This document shows positions 18,271 to 28,248 of a stretch of DNA of 64,000 bases, piece after piece. The notes beneath the pieces are model-generated. The model was not told the origin of the DNA. It saw only the letters and a list, made by a program, of their open reading frames with translations, and did no database searches. Positions within the stretch are counted from its first letter, which is position 1. Every line of letters starts with the position of its first letter. The stretch is taken from the NCBI RefSeq assembly GCF_040253635.1, contig NZ_JBEJGX010000003.1, positions 3,968,001-4,032,000 of the forward strand, in the 5' to 3' direction. A program made the position numbers and the translations under genes. The DNA is from Streptomyces sp. Edi2 (GTDB lineage Bacteria; Actinomycetota; Actinomycetes; Streptomycetales; Streptomycetaceae).

Positions 18271-18555
18271 GTGTCCCCCCAACGGCGCGGTCCCTCCCCG
18301 GCCCGCGCCAGGAAAGGAAGCTAGGCCCGAATTGCGCAGTGCAGCAAGGCTTTTCCGGACATTGCCGATGCTTGGGGGCGCATCACACGGCGCGCCCGCC
18401 GTCCGAATCCGTACGCCCGCACGCCCTCGCGCCCCATGACCGCCCCGTGGGTCACCACCCGGCCGTACGCTGATCGTCGGCACCGCCGGCCGTCGGGCCA
18501 CCAGGTCCGGCCGGCCCGGCCGCCCACCGGCGACGACGAACGCGAGGAGCTGTCC

Positions 18556-19758
18556 ATGCCCGAGCAGAGCCCGTTCGACCTGGCGGAAGGCGATCCCTTC
18601 GGCCCGCACAACCTGCCCTACGGCGTGTTCAGCACCGCCGACGCGCCCGGTCAGCGGCGCCTCGGCGTCCGCTACGGCGACCGGGTCCTCGATCTGAGCG
18701 CACTGCCGAGCGCCCTGCCCGCCGCCATCCACCCGCACGCCGAACTGCTCGCGGCCCCGACCCTCAACCCGCTGCTGGCGGCCGGCCGTCCCGTCTGGCA
18801 GCAGATCCGGGCGGCCGTCCGCAGCGCCGTGACCGACCCGGCGCACCGCGACGAAGTGGCACCGCTGTTCCATCCGCTCACCGAGGTCACGCTGCACCTC
18901 CCCTTCGAGGTCGCCGACTACGTCGACTTCTACGCCAGCGAGCACCACGCCACCAACGTCGGCCGGATCTTCCGCCCGGACGCCGCGGCGCTGACCCCCA
19001 ACTGGAAGCATCTGCCGATCGGTTACCACGGCAGGGCGGGCACCGTCGTCGTCAGCGGCACCCCGGTCGTCCGCCCGCACGGCCAGCGCAAGGCCCCCGC
19101 GGACGAAGCGCCCTCCTTCGGCCCCTCCCTCCGCCTCGACATCGAGGCCGAGGTCGGCTTCGTCGTCGGTACGCCCTCCACGCTGCACGAGCCCGTACCG
19201 CAGGAAGCCTTCCGCGACCACGTCTTCGGCGTCTGCCTCGTCAACGACTGGTCCGCGCGCGACATCCAGGCCTGGGAGTACGTGCCGCTCGGCCCCTTCC
19301 TGGGCAAGTCCTTCGCCACCTCCGTCTCCGCCTGGATCACCCCGCTCGACGCCCTCGACGAGGCCCGGACGCCGCCGCCCGCCCGGGACGTGCCGCTGCT
19401 GCCCTACCTCGACGACGCGGACGCGGAGCCGGGCGGCATCGACGTCCGCATCGAGGTGCGCATCAACGGCGAGACCGTCTCCCGGCCGCCGTTCTCCACC
19501 ATGTACTGGACGGCCGCCCAGCAGCTCGCCCATATGACCGTCAACGGCGCCTCGCTGCGCACCGGCGACCTGTTCGCCTCCGGCACCGTCTCCGGTCCTG
19601 ACCCCGACCAGCTCGGCTGCCTGCTGGAGCTCACCCAGGGCAAGGGCCCCTACCTCCAGGACGGTGACGAGGTCACTCTCACCGCCTGGGCGCCGGGCCC
19701 CGAGGGCGCCCGGATCGGCCTGGGCGAGGTCACCGGCCGCATCCTGCCCGCGGGATGA
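18556..19758 (+). CDS. fahA: Fumarylacetoacetase
   Basis: Protein of 400 aa. It hydrolyses 4-fumarylacetoacetate to fumarate and acetoacetate, the last step of tyrosine/homogentisate breakdown. All metal ligands known from mammalian FAH have counterparts: Asp124 in DFYASEHH, Glu197 and Glu199 in LDIEAEVGF, and Asp231 in NDWSARDIQAWE; His131 is the general base. ATG 18556 follows GAGGAG at a good distance; the ORF extension upstream is unlike the family. The stop overlaps the GPP34 gene start (ATGA). Confidence 0.95.
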   Translation: MPEQSPFDLAEGDPFGPHNLPYGVFSTADAPGQRRLGVRYGDRVLDLSALPSALPAAIHPHAELLAAPTLNPLLAAGRPVWQQIRAAVRSAVTDPAHRDEVAPLFHPLTEVTLHLPFEVADYVDFYASEHHATNVGRIFRPDAAALTPNWKHLPIGYHGRAGTVVVSGTPVVRPHGQRKAPADEAPSFGPSLRLDIEAEVGFVVGTPSTLHEPVPQEAFRDHVFGVCLVNDWSARDIQAWEYVPLGPFLGKSFATSVSAWITPLDALDEARTPPPARDVPLLPYLDDADAEPGGIDVRIEVRINGETVSRPPFSTMYWTAAQQLAHMTVNGASLRTGDLFASGTVSGPDPDQLGCLLELTQGKGPYLQDGDEVTLTAWAPGPEGARIGLGEVTGRILPAG

Positions 19759-20405
19759 CCGGCGCGCCGCTCACCCTCCCGGAGGAGCTGCTGCTGCTCG
19801 CCCTCGACCCGGTCCGCGGCCGGCCGCTGAACCACGGCGCGTACCTGCGGTACGGGCTGGCCGGTGCGGCGCTGGCCGATCTGGAGGGGGCCGGGCGGAT
19901 CACCGTCGAGGGCCGCGACCGGATCGTGGTGGCCAACCCGCTGCCGCTGGGCGACCCGGTGCTGGACGGCGCGCTGGCGGCGCTTCCGGGACCGGCCAAG
20001 CAGCGCCGGGGCGGCACGGCGCGGCGCTGGGTGCGCAGCGCCGGACGGCCCGTTCAGGAGCTGTGTCTGCGCCGGCTGGAGGAGCGCGGCGCGCTGCGCA
20101 GGGAGTCCCGGCGGGCCCTGGGCCTCTTCCCCTACGAGCGCTTCCCGGCCGGGGCGGTGGATCTGGCCGGCCCGGCCCGGGAGCGCTTCGCCGCGGCGCT
20201 CGGCGCCGGGTTCCCGGACCGCCGCAGCCGGCTGCTCGGCGCGCTGGCCTCGGCGACCGACCTCGACCGCAGGCTCCTGCCGGGCCGCGAGTACCGCACG
20301 GTCCGCCGCGAGATGAAGCGCTGGGCACGGGAGATCTGGACGGTGCATGCGGTGGAGCGCGCGGTACGTCAGGACAAGGAGGCGGCGTCGAATGCGGGCT
20401 CGTGA
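19755..20405 (+). CDS. GPP34 (GOLPH3/Vps74-like) phosphoprotein family protein
   Basis: Protein of 216 aa with the family opening LTLPEELLLLALDP-RG, a predicted all-alpha body and an LLGALASATDLDRRLLPGREYRTVRREMKRW block near the end. Eukaryotic GOLPH3 binds phosphatidylinositol-4-phosphate on Golgi membranes; the function of the numerous actinobacterial homologues is unknown. It overlaps fumarylacetoacetase by four bases, so it is translated from the same mRNA. A 20-bp tandem array follows the stop. Confidence 0.85.
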   Translation: MTGAPLTLPEELLLLALDPVRGRPLNHGAYLRYGLAGAALADLEGAGRITVEGRDRIVVANPLPLGDPVLDGALAALPGPAKQRRGGTARRWVRSAGRPVQELCLRRLEERGALRRESRRALGLFPYERFPAGAVDLAGPARERFAAALGAGFPDRRSRLLGALASATDLDRRLLPGREYRTVRREMKRWAREIWTVHAVERAVRQDKEAASNAGS

Positions 20406-20418
20406 GGAAGGCGGCTGG

Positions 20419-20518
20419 GGCCGGAGGGGACCGAGCAAGGCCGGAGGGGACCGGAGGAGACCGGACGAGACCGGCTGAGGCCGGAGGGAACCGTACGAGA
20501 AGGGCCGAGACCGGCTGA
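20419..20518. repeat. Five consecutive 20-bp units after the GPP34 gene
   Basis: Units start at 20419, 20439, 20459, 20479 and 20499. Units 1, 2 and 4 begin GGCCGGAGGG; units 3 and 5 share GAGACCGGCTGA at their ends. The array starts 13 bp after the stop codon. Confidence 0.8.
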
Positions 20519-20667
20519 TATACGGCAGATGTGCTCATCCGTCCCGCCCGGCGTCCCGCTACGTCACAGCCCCACACCAAGTCCGTACCGGCGTTGCCGC
20601 GGTCCGGGAACCGTCACGGGCCGCTGCTAGCCTCACGGGTCCCTGACCCACAACGGAGGAGACGTAC

Positions 20668-21147
20668 GTGCGTAAGGCAGCGCAGATCGCCGGGGCGGCA
20701 GCCATCGCCGCGATGCTGCTCAGCGGTTGCGGAAGCAGCGGCGACAACGGCAGCGGCAACGACAGCAAGCCGAGCAAGTCGCCGGACGCGCCGTCGACTC
20801 CCGACAAGCCCGCGGGCGCCGGTGCCGTCGAGGGCGCCTGGAAGGCCGGCACGAAGAGCAGCCCGCTGATCCTGGTGATCAGCAAGGGCACCGTCGCCTT
20901 CAGCAACGGGCACAAGGCCGCCTGCCTGGGCAAGGTCCAGGAGATGGCCGGGATGACCATGGCCGCGATCAAGTGCACCGACAAGGACACCACCCGCACC
21001 GTGGGCACCCTCAAGCCCGCTGCCGACGGCAAGACCCTGACCGTCGACTGGAAGAACGGGCCCACCGAGAAGTACACCAAGTCCAGCGACGGCAGCGTGA
21101 AGGTCCCCGACATGCCGCAGCTGCCGAGCGGTATGCCCAAGAGCTGA
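20668..21147 (+). CDS. Small secreted lipoprotein of unknown function
   Basis: Protein of 159 aa. The signal peptide MRKAAQIAGAAAIAAMLLSGC has lipobox LLSG-C with Cys21 as the lipidation site. A Ser/Asp/Lys/Pro-rich linker (22-50) precedes a compact domain (about 52-150) with two Cys (AACLG, IKCTD) that could form a disulphide. It has no recognised enzymatic motif. Such proteins are common surface lipoproteins in streptomycetes. GTG 20668 has GGAGGAGAC upstream. It is convergent with nuoN across a strong hairpin. Confidence 0.85.
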   Translation: MRKAAQIAGAAAIAAMLLSGCGSSGDNGSGNDSKPSKSPDAPSTPDKPAGAGAVEGAWKAGTKSSPLILVISKGTVAFSNGHKAACLGKVQEMAGMTMAAIKCTDKDTTRTVGTLKPAADGKTLTVDWKNGPTEKYTKSSDGSVKVPDMPQLPSGMPKS

Positions 21148-21214
21148 CCGCCGCCACCCGGCGGGCTGCCCACCGCAGGCCGGACCGCCCGCCACAGGCC
21201 GGACCGCGCGCCGC

Positions 21215-21271
21215 ACGACGACGGCCGCCGCCCGGAACCCCCCGAGGGCTCCGGGCGGCGGCCGCTGTCGT
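21215..21271. terminator. Bidirectional terminator between the lipoprotein gene and nuoN
   Basis: The core arms 21222-21236 and 21250-21264 are a perfect 15-bp stem (CGGCCGCCGCCCGGA and complement), extended by ACGAC/GTCGT outside. There is no T-tract, as is usual in streptomycetes. It sits between convergent genes, so it should stop both transcripts. Confidence 0.85.
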
Positions 21272-21287
21272 GGCGCGCCGCCGGATC

Positions 21288-22940
21288 TCAGCGCACGAAG
21301 ACCCCGGCCTGGCCGGCCAGGTCGAGGAAGTACTGCGGCGCCAGGCCGAGCACCAGCGTGGCCGTGACGCCGACGGCGATGGCCGTGGTCGTCAGCGGGC
21401 TGGGCACCGCGACGGTCGGGCCGTCCGCCTTGGGCTCGTTGAAGAACATCAGCACGATGACGCGGATGTAGAAGAACGCGGCAATGGCCGACGAGATCAC
21501 ACCGACGACCACCAGCCAGCCCGCGCCGCTTTGCGCAGCCGCCTTGAACACCGCGAACTTTCCGGCGAAACCGGAGGTCAGCGGGATACCCGCGAAGGCC
21601 AGCAGAAAGACCGCGAAGACCGCGGCCACCAGCGGCGAACGCCGGCCGAGCCCGGCCCACTTGGACAGCGCGGTGGCCTCGCCGCCCGCGTCCCGCACCA
21701 GGGTGACCACGGCGAAGGCGCCGAGCGTCACGAAGGAGTAGGCGCCGAGGTAGAAGAGCACCGAGGAGATGCCGTCCTTGCTGGTGGCGATGACACCGGC
21801 GAGGATGAAGCCGGCGTGGGCGATGGAGGAGTAGGCCAGCAGCCGCTTGATGTCGGTCTGGGTGATGGCGACGATCGCTCCGCCCAGCATCGTGAGGATC
21901 GCGACGCCCCACATCACCGGCTGCCAGTCCCAGCGCAGGCCCGGCAGGGCGACGTACAGCAGCCGCAGCAGCGCACCGAACGCGGCGACCTTGGTGGCGG
22001 CCGCCATGAAGCCGGTGACCGGGGTCGGGGCGCCCTGGTAGACGTCCGGGGTCCACATGTGGAAGGGGACCGCGCCGACCTTGAACAGCAGCCCCATCAG
22101 CACCAGCGCCGCACCGATCAGCAGCAGCGCGTCATTGCCCATCGTGCCGGCCAGCGCCGGATCGATCTGCTTGGCGCCGTCCGAGACCACCTCGGCGATC
22201 CCGGCGTAGGTGACCGTGCCCGCGTAGCCGTACAGCAGGGCCACGCCGAACAGCAGGAAGGCCGACGAGAAGGCGCCGAGGAGGAAGTACTTCACCGCGG
22301 CCTCCTGCGACAGCAGCCGCTGGCGGCGGGCCAGCGCGCACAGGATGTACAGCGGGAGGGAGAAGACCTCCAGCGCGATGAAGAGCGTCAGCAGATCGTT
22401 GGCCGCCGGGAAGACCAGCATCCCGCCGACCGCGAAGAGCAGGATCGGGAAGACCTCGGTGGTGGTGAACCCGGCCTTGACCGCGGCCTGTTCGGCGGCG
22501 CCGCCGGGAACGGCCGCGGCCTGAGCGGCGAAGGAGTCCACGCGCTTGCCGTGCGCCGCCGGGTCGAGCCGGCGCTCGGCGAAGGTGAAGACCGCGATGA
22601 GGGACACCAGCAGGATCGTGCCCTGCAGGAACAGCGCCGGGCCGTCGACGGCGAGGGCGCCCATGGCCGCGAGGTGCGCCTTGGACGAGCCGAAGCCGCC
22701 GGCCGCCAGGCCGATCACCGCGGCGAACGCGGCGGCCAGCGCCACCACGGTCAGCAGCAGTTGGGAGTAGTAACGGTGCCGGCGCGGCACGAACCCCTCG
22801 ATGAGGATGCCGGCCACCGCCGCGCCGACGACGATCAGCGTCGGCGACAGCTGGGCGTACTCGATGTGCGGTGCCGGGATCTTGCCCGGCGCACCGGCCG
22901 CCGCTGTCCACAGGCTGTGGACACTTGCCACGGAACTCAC
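21288..22940 (-). CDS. nuoN: NADH-quinone oxidoreductase subunit N
   Basis: Protein of 550 aa with about 14 membrane helices of the antiporter-like fold. Family blocks include FTTTEVFPILLFAVGGM, the helix-7 Lys in EAAVKYFLLGAFSSA, LLFKVGAVPFHMWTPDVYQGAPTP and DIKRLLAYSSIAHAGF. It is one of three proton-pumping membrane subunits of complex I. GTG 22940 overlaps the nuoM stop by four bases, with GGAGG upstream. It is the last gene of the operon. Confidence 0.96.
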   Translation of the reverse strand: MSSVASVHSLWTAAAGAPGKIPAPHIEYAQLSPTLIVVGAAVAGILIEGFVPRRHRYYSQLLLTVVALAAAFAAVIGLAAGGFGSSKAHLAAMGALAVDGPALFLQGTILLVSLIAVFTFAERRLDPAAHGKRVDSFAAQAAAVPGGAAEQAAVKAGFTTTEVFPILLFAVGGMLVFPAANDLLTLFIALEVFSLPLYILCALARRQRLLSQEAAVKYFLLGAFSSAFLLFGVALLYGYAGTVTYAGIAEVVSDGAKQIDPALAGTMGNDALLLIGAALVLMGLLFKVGAVPFHMWTPDVYQGAPTPVTGFMAAATKVAAFGALLRLLYVALPGLRWDWQPVMWGVAILTMLGGAIVAITQTDIKRLLAYSSIAHAGFILAGVIATSKDGISSVLFYLGAYSFVTLGAFAVVTLVRDAGGEATALSKWAGLGRRSPLVAAVFAVFLLAFAGIPLTSGFAGKFAVFKAAAQSGAGWLVVVGVISSAIAAFFYIRVIVLMFFNEPKADGPTVAVPSPLTTTAIAVGVTATLVLGLAPQYFLDLAGQAGVFVR

Positions 22941-24595
22941 TTCGCGGCCTCCACGTCTTGAGGGCGCACGGTATGGCCGGCCCGGCCTCCACCGGGCACG
23001 GCGTCCACCTGCACAGGGGGCTTGGGGTCCTTCTTGTCCACGACGGACAGGGTGTGGCCGACCGCCGGATTGACGAGGTCGGTGAGCGGTTTCGGATACA
23101 CCCCGAGGAAGAGCAGCAGCGCGATCAGCGGCGCCACCACCACCAGCTCCCGTACCCGCAGGTCCGGCATGCTCCGCACGTCCGTCTTCACCGGCCCGGT
23201 CATCGTCCGCTGGTAGAGGACGAGGACGTACAGCGCGGCGAGGACGATGCCGAGGGTGGCGATGATGCCGATCACCGGATAGCGGCTGAACGTGCCGACC
23301 AGGACCAGGAATTCGCTGACGAACGGGGCCAGGCCGGGCAGCGAGAGGGTGGCCAGGCCGCCGATGAGGAACGTGCCGGCGAGGACCGGGGCGACCTTCT
23401 GGACGCCGCCGTAGTCCGCGATCATCCGCGAGCCGCGGCGGCTGATCAGGAACCCGGCCACCAGCATCAGCGCGGCGGTCGAGATGCCGTGGTTGACCAT
23501 GTAGAGCGTCGCGCCGCTCTGGCCCTGGGACGTCATCGCGAAGATGCCCATGATGATGAACCCGAAGTGGGAGATCGAGGCGTAGGCGATCAGCCGCTTG
23601 ATGTCCCGCTGGGCGACCGCCAGCAGCGCGCCGTACAGCACGCTGATCAGCGCCAGAACGAGGATGACCGGGGTGGCCCAGCTGCTGGCCCCGGGGAAGA
23701 GCTGGAGGCAGAAGCGGAGCATCGCGAAGGTGCCGACCTTGTCGACGACCGCGGTGATCAGCACCGCGACCGGCGAGGTCGACTCGCCCATGGCACCGGG
23801 CAGCCAGGTGTGCAGCGGCCACAGCGGCGCCTTCACCGCGAAGGCGAAGAAGAAGCCGAGGAAGAGCAGCCGTTCGGTGCCGGCTCCGATCTCCAGCTTG
23901 CCGGCCGCCCGCGCCTCGACGATCTGCTGCAGCGAGAACGTGCCGGTGCCGAGCTGGTCGGCGGTGACCGCATACAGCCCGATCACCGCGGCCAGCATGA
24001 TCAGTCCGCCGGCGAGGTTGTAGAGCAGGAACTTCACCGCGGCCGACGACCGCCGGCTCGCGTCCCGCTCCTCACCGTCCCCGCCCGCCCGGTCCCCGAA
24101 GCCGCCGATGAGGAAGTACATCGGGATCAGCATGGCCTCGAAGAAGAGGTAGAAGAGGAAGACATCGGTGGCCTCGAAGGAGAGGACCACCATCGCCTCG
24201 ACGGCCAGGATCAGCGCGAAGAAGCCCTGGGTGGGCCGCCAGCGCCGGTTGGGCGTGGCCTCTTCCAGGGGATCGGCGTCGTGCCAGCCCGCCAGGATGA
24301 CGAACGGGATCAGCAGGGTGGTCAGCGCGATCAGGGCGACCGCGATGCCGTCCACACCGAGTTCGTAGCGGACACCGAAGTCGCTGATCCAGGCGTGCGA
24401 TTCGGTGAGCTGGAACGGGCCCTTGGCACCGGGGTCGAAGCGGAACGCGACCACCAGCGCCAGCGCGAAGGTGGCCAGCGAGAACAGCAGCGCGAGCCAT
24501 TTGGCCGCGGTGCGCTTGGCGGCGGGCAGCGCGGCGGTGGCGATCGCACCGGCCGCCGGCACCACGGCCACCGCCGTCAGCAGGGGAAACGACAT
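22937..24595 (-). CDS. nuoM: NADH-quinone oxidoreductase subunit M
   Basis: Protein of 552 aa, antiporter-like membrane subunit. Motifs include FFEAMLIPMYFLIGGFG (conserved Glu), FLFYNLAGGLIML-like helix, PLHTWLPGAMGESTSP and DIKRLIAYASISHFGF. It pumps protons as part of the distal membrane arm. The C-terminal 35 residues form a hydrophilic tail. It starts 3 bp after nuoL and overlaps nuoN by four bases. Confidence 0.97.
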   Translation of the reverse strand: MSFPLLTAVAVVPAAGAIATAALPAAKRTAAKWLALLFSLATFALALVVAFRFDPGAKGPFQLTESHAWISDFGVRYELGVDGIAVALIALTTLLIPFVILAGWHDADPLEEATPNRRWRPTQGFFALILAVEAMVVLSFEATDVFLFYLFFEAMLIPMYFLIGGFGDRAGGDGEERDASRRSSAAVKFLLYNLAGGLIMLAAVIGLYAVTADQLGTGTFSLQQIVEARAAGKLEIGAGTERLLFLGFFFAFAVKAPLWPLHTWLPGAMGESTSPVAVLITAVVDKVGTFAMLRFCLQLFPGASSWATPVILVLALISVLYGALLAVAQRDIKRLIAYASISHFGFIIMGIFAMTSQGQSGATLYMVNHGISTAALMLVAGFLISRRGSRMIADYGGVQKVAPVLAGTFLIGGLATLSLPGLAPFVSEFLVLVGTFSRYPVIGIIATLGIVLAALYVLVLYQRTMTGPVKTDVRSMPDLRVRELVVVAPLIALLLFLGVYPKPLTDLVNPAVGHTLSVVDKKDPKPPVQVDAVPGGGRAGHTVRPQDVEAAK

Positions 24596-24598
24596 GGC

Positions 24599-26482
24599 TC
24601 AGACACCCCTCATCAGCAGGGTCGCGGCGACGAGAACGGCGGCCCCGCCCAGCATCTGGACCGCGTACGAACGGACGAATCCGGTCTGCAACCGGCGCAG
24701 CAGGCCGGAGAGTCCGCCCATCGAGGCCGCCGTGCCGTTGACCGCGCCGTCCACGAGGGTGCGGTCGAGCTGGACGAGGGTGCCGGTGAGCTCTTCCCCG
24801 CCGCGTACGAACACGACGTGGTTGAAGTCGTCCTGGAGCAGATCGCGGCGGGCCGCCCGGGTCAGCAGCGAGCCGCGCGGGGCGAGCGCCGGAACGGGCT
24901 TGCGGCCGTACATCAGCCAGGCGATGCCGACGCCGAGGAGCAGCACCACGATCGTCGAGGCGGTGACGGTGGTCGCGCTGACCGGGGAGTGGCCGTGCGC
25001 GAACGAGGTGACCGGCTCCAGCCACTTCACAAAGGCCTCGTTGATGCTGAACAGCCCGCCCGCGAAGACCGATCCGAGGGCCAGCACGATCATCGGCAGC
25101 GTCATGACCTTCGGCGACTCGTGCGGATGCACCTCGTCGGGGTTCCAGCGCTTCTCGCCGAAGAACGTCATCAGCATCACCCGGGTCATGTAGAACGCGG
25201 TGATCGCCGCGCCCAGCAGGGCCGCGCCGCCGAGGATCCAGCCCTCGGTGCCGCCCTTGGCGAACGCCGCCTCGATGATCTTGTCCTTGGAGAAGAAGCC
25301 GGACAGACCGGGGAAGCCGATGATCGCCAGATAGCCGAGGCCGAAGGTGACGAAGGTGACCGGCAGGTACTTCCGCAGGCCGCCGTAACGGCGCATGTCC
25401 ACCTCCTCGTTCATGCCGTGCATCACGGAGCCGGCGCCGAGGAAGAGGCCCGCCTTGAAGAAGCCGTGGGTGACCAGGTGCATGATCGCGAAGGCGTAGC
25501 CGATCGGGCCGAGGCCGGCGGCCAGGATCATGTAGCCGATCTGCGACATCGTCGAGCCGGCCAGCGCCTTCTTGATGTCGTCCTTGGCGCAACCGACGAT
25601 CGCACCGAAGAGGAGCGTGACCGCACCGACCACGACGACCGCCAGCTGGGCGGTCGGCGCGGCGTTGAAGACCGCCCCGGAGCGGGTGATCAGATACACC
25701 CCGGCGGTGACCATGGTGGCGGCGTGGATCAGGGCCGAGACCGGGGTCGGGCCCTCCATCGCGTCACCGAGCCAGGACTGCAGCGGTACCTGCGCCGACT
25801 TGCCGCAGGCGGCCAGCAGCAGCATCAGCCCGATGGCGGTCAGCTTGCCCTCGGAAGTGTCACCGGTGGCGGCGAGCACCGGGCCGAAGGCGAAGGTCCC
25901 GAACGTCGTGAACATCAGCATGATCGCGATGGACAGGCCCATGTCGCCGACCCGGTTGACCAGGAACGCCTTCTTGGCGGCGGTGGCCGCGCTCGGCTTG
26001 TGCTGCCAGAAGCCGATGAGGAGGTACGAGGCGAGGCCGACGCCCTCCCAGCCGACGTACAGCAGGAGGTAGTTGTCGGCGAGGACGAGCAGCAGCATCG
26101 CCGCGAGGAAGAGGTTGAGGTAGCCGAAGAAGCGGCGGCGCCGCTCGTCGTGCTCCATATAGCCGATCGAGTAGATGTGGATCAGCGATCCGACACCGGT
26201 GATCAGCAGGACGAAGGTCATCGACAGCTGGTCGAGCTGGAAGGCGATATCGGCGTGGAAGCCGCCGACCGGAATCCAGGTGAACAGGTGCTGGTGCAGC
26301 GCGCGGTCGTCGACGCCCTTGCCGAGCATGTCGGCGAAGAGCACCACTCCGATGGCGAACGACGCCACCGAGAACAGCGTGCCGATGAGGTGGCCGGTGC
26401 GGTCGAGTCGTGTACCTCCGCACAACAGCAGGGCCGCACCGACCAGCGGTGCCGCGACAAGCAGCGCGATCAAGTTCTCCAC
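24599..26482 (-). CDS. nuoL: NADH-quinone oxidoreductase subunit L
   Basis: Protein of 627 aa, the most distal antiporter-like subunit. It has [86 protein letters not shown] and a late [15 protein letters not shown] loop; the long lateral amphipathic helix expected near the C-terminus fits residues after about 540. It starts 13 bp after nuoK. Confidence 0.97.
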   Translation of the reverse strand: MENLIALLVAAPLVGAALLLCGGTRLDRTGHLIGTLFSVASFAIGVVLFADMLGKGVDDRALHQHLFTWIPVGGFHADIAFQLDQLSMTFVLLITGVGSLIHIYSIGYMEHDERRRRFFGYLNLFLAAMLLLVLADNYLLLYVGWEGVGLASYLLIGFWQHKPSAATAAKKAFLVNRVGDMGLSIAIMLMFTTFGTFAFGPVLAATGDTSEGKLTAIGLMLLLAACGKSAQVPLQSWLGDAMEGPTPVSALIHAATMVTAGVYLITRSGAVFNAAPTAQLAVVVVGAVTLLFGAIVGCAKDDIKKALAGSTMSQIGYMILAAGLGPIGYAFAIMHLVTHGFFKAGLFLGAGSVMHGMNEEVDMRRYGGLRKYLPVTFVTFGLGYLAIIGFPGLSGFFSKDKIIEAAFAKGGTEGWILGGAALLGAAITAFYMTRVMLMTFFGEKRWNPDEVHPHESPKVMTLPMIVLALGSVFAGGLFSINEAFVKWLEPVTSFAHGHSPVSATTVTASTIVVLLLGVGIAWLMYGRKPVPALAPRGSLLTRAARRDLLQDDFNHVVFVRGGEELTGTLVQLDRTLVDGAVNGTAASMGGLSGLLRRLQTGFVRSYAVQMLGGAAVLVAATLLMRGV

Positions 26483-26495
26483 TTTGTGCGACCCC

Positions 26496-26795
26496 TTACA
26501 GCTTCATCAGGCTGGCGTCGTCGACCGAGGCCGTATGACGGGTGCGGAAGATCGACACGATGATCGCCAGGCCGACCACGACCTCGGCCGCGGCGACGAC
26601 CATCGTGAAGAAGGCGATGATCTGGCCGTCCAGATTCCCGTGCATCCGCGAGAAGGTGACGAAGGCGAGATTGCAGGCGTTGAGCATCAGCTCGATGCAC
26701 ATGAACACCACGATGGCGTTCCGCCTGATCAGCACCCCGGCCGCACCGATGGTGAACAACAGGGCGGCGAGATAGAGGTAGTAGACCGGGTTCAT
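26496..26795 (-). CDS. nuoK: NADH-quinone oxidoreductase subunit K
   Basis: Protein of 99 aa with three membrane helices, normal for the family. The conserved Glu residues of the proton path lie in [13 protein letters not shown] and [11 protein letters not shown]. It overlaps nuoJ by four bases at its start and is followed 13 bp later by nuoL. Confidence 0.97.
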   Translation of the reverse strand: MNPVYYLYLAALLFTIGAAGVLIRRNAIVVFMCIELMLNACNLAFVTFSRMHGNLDGQIIAFFTMVVAAAEVVVGLAIIVSIFRTRHTASVDDASLMKL

Positions 26796-27661
26796 TTCTT
26801 GGCCCCCTCCTTGTGCTCCTTCGGCGCCACGCCACCGGACGAGGAGGGCCGGGGCTCCTCCGAACCCCGGCCCAGCCAGTTCTCGGAGCGCTCCTCCAGC
26901 GCCTTCAGCTCGGCGAGCGATTCACCGGAGACATCGCGCATCTGGCCGCGCTCCCGCAGCGTCGGGCTGACGCTCAGCTCGGACGTGGTGCCGTCGGGCA
27001 GCAGGCCCGGGATGTCGACGGCGTTGTGCCGGGCGTAGACGCCCGGGGCGGGCAGCGGCGGCACCTGCTTGCCCTCGCGGATGCGCGCCTCGGACTGCTC
27101 GCGTTGCGTCCTGGCGCGCTCCGTACGCTCCCGGTGGGTGAGCACCATCGCGCCGACGGCCGCCGTGATCAGCAGCGCGCCGGTGATTTCGAAGGCGAAG
27201 ACGTACTTGGTGAAGATGAGCGCGGCCAGGCCCTGCACATTGCCGCCGGCGTTGGCCTCGCCCAGGCCGTCGAACTCCTTGAGCGAGGCGTTGCCGATCC
27301 CGGCGATCAAGAGGATGCCGAAGCCGATGCCCAGTCCGGCGGCGAGCCAGCGCTGGCCCTTCAGCGTCTCCTTGAGGGAGTCCGCGGCGGTGACACCGAC
27401 CAGCATCACGACGAAGAGGAACAGCATCATGATCGCGCCCGTGTAGACGACGATCTGGACGACGCCGAGGAAGTACGCACCGTTGGCGAGGTAGAAGACC
27501 GCCAGCACGATCATGGTCCCGGCGAGCGAGAGGGCGCTGTGCACGGCCCGCTTCATCAGGATCGTGCACAGCGCGCCGCTGACGGCGACGATGCCCAGGA
27601 TCCAGAACTGCACGGCCTCTCCGGTGGAGGTCATGGAGGCCGCGGCGGCGAGAGAGGTCAT
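26792..27661 (-). CDS. nuoJ: NADH-quinone oxidoreductase subunit J with long C-terminal extension
   Basis: Protein of 289 aa. Five helices occupy about residues 15-185, with [31 protein letters not shown] typical of the family. A charged tail of about 100 residues follows ([18 protein letters not shown] onward), absent from Escherichia coli NuoJ (184 aa) but known in actinobacteria. ATG 27661 overlaps the nuoI stop (ATGA). An in-frame extension to 27946 lies within nuoI and is not used. Confidence 0.95.
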   Translation of the reverse strand: MTSLAAAASMTSTGEAVQFWILGIVAVSGALCTILMKRAVHSALSLAGTMIVLAVFYLANGAYFLGVVQIVVYTGAIMMLFLFVVMLVGVTAADSLKETLKGQRWLAAGLGIGFGILLIAGIGNASLKEFDGLGEANAGGNVQGLAALIFTKYVFAFEITGALLITAAVGAMVLTHRERTERARTQREQSEARIREGKQVPPLPAPGVYARHNAVDIPGLLPDGTTSELSVSPTLRERGQMRDVSGESLAELKALEERSENWLGRGSEEPRPSSSGGVAPKEHKEGAKK

Positions 27662-28248
27662 GCTTTCGCCCCCTTCTCCCGGGCGTTCCCGTCGGCCTTC
27701 TCGCCCTTGGAGGCCGCGACCTGACGGACGGTCCCCGGAGCGGCCTCGGCCACCAGGCCCTGGTAGTAGTCCTTCTCCGTCATGCCGGGGTAGATCGCGT
27801 GCGGGGAGTCGACCATCGTCTCCGACAGGCCCGCCAGCAGCTCCTCCTTGGTGTAGATGAGCGATTCGCGGGACCGGTCGGCGAGTTCGTACTCGTTGGT
27901 CATGGTCAGTGCGCGGGTCGGGCAGGCCTCCACGCACAGGCCGCACAGGATGCAGCGCAGGTAGTTGATCTGGTAGACGCGGCCGTAGCGCTCACCCGGG
28001 GAGTAGCGCTCCTCGGCGGTGTTGTCCGCGCCCTCGACGTAGATCGCGTCCGCCGGGCAGGCCCAGGCGCACAGCTCGCAGCCGATGCACTTCTCCAGCC
28101 CGTCGGGATGGCGGTTGAGCTGGTGGCGGCCGTGGAAACGCGGCGCCGTCGGCTTCTTCTCCTCCGGGTACTGCTCGGTCAGCCGCTTCTTGAACATGGC
28201 CTTGAAGGTCACGCCGAAGCCGGCCACGGGGTTCTGGAACTCAGGCAC
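27658..28248 (-). CDS. nuoI: NADH-quinone oxidoreductase subunit I (two [4Fe-4S] clusters)
   Basis: Protein of 196 aa from GTG 28248. It carries two CxxCxxCxxxCP motifs: Cys54/57/60/64 ([12 protein letters not shown]) and Cys99/102/105/109 ([12 protein letters not shown]), which hold clusters N6a and N6b in the peripheral arm. The start [15 protein letters not shown] is chosen because AAGGGGG lies just upstream and the gene then overlaps nuoH by 8 bases. In-frame GTG codons further upstream (to 28311) would add up to 21 residues. The tail after about 170 is variable and charged. Confidence 0.95.
   Translation of the reverse strand: MPEFQNPVAGFGVTFKAMFKKRLTEQYPEEKKPTAPRFHGRHQLNRHPDGLEKCIGCELCAWACPADAIYVEGADNTAEERYSPGERYGRVYQINYLRCILCGLCVEACPTRALTMTNEYELADRSRESLIYTKEELLAGLSETMVDSPHAIYPGMTEKDYYQGLVAEAAPGTVRQVAASKGEKADGNAREKGAKA

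Noticed and set aside
22871..26563. 1230-codon plus-strand frame across nuoL-nuoN
   Set aside because: Arg/Asp/Gln/His-rich low complexity typical of antisense frames in high-GC coding DNA; the nuo genes lie opposite.
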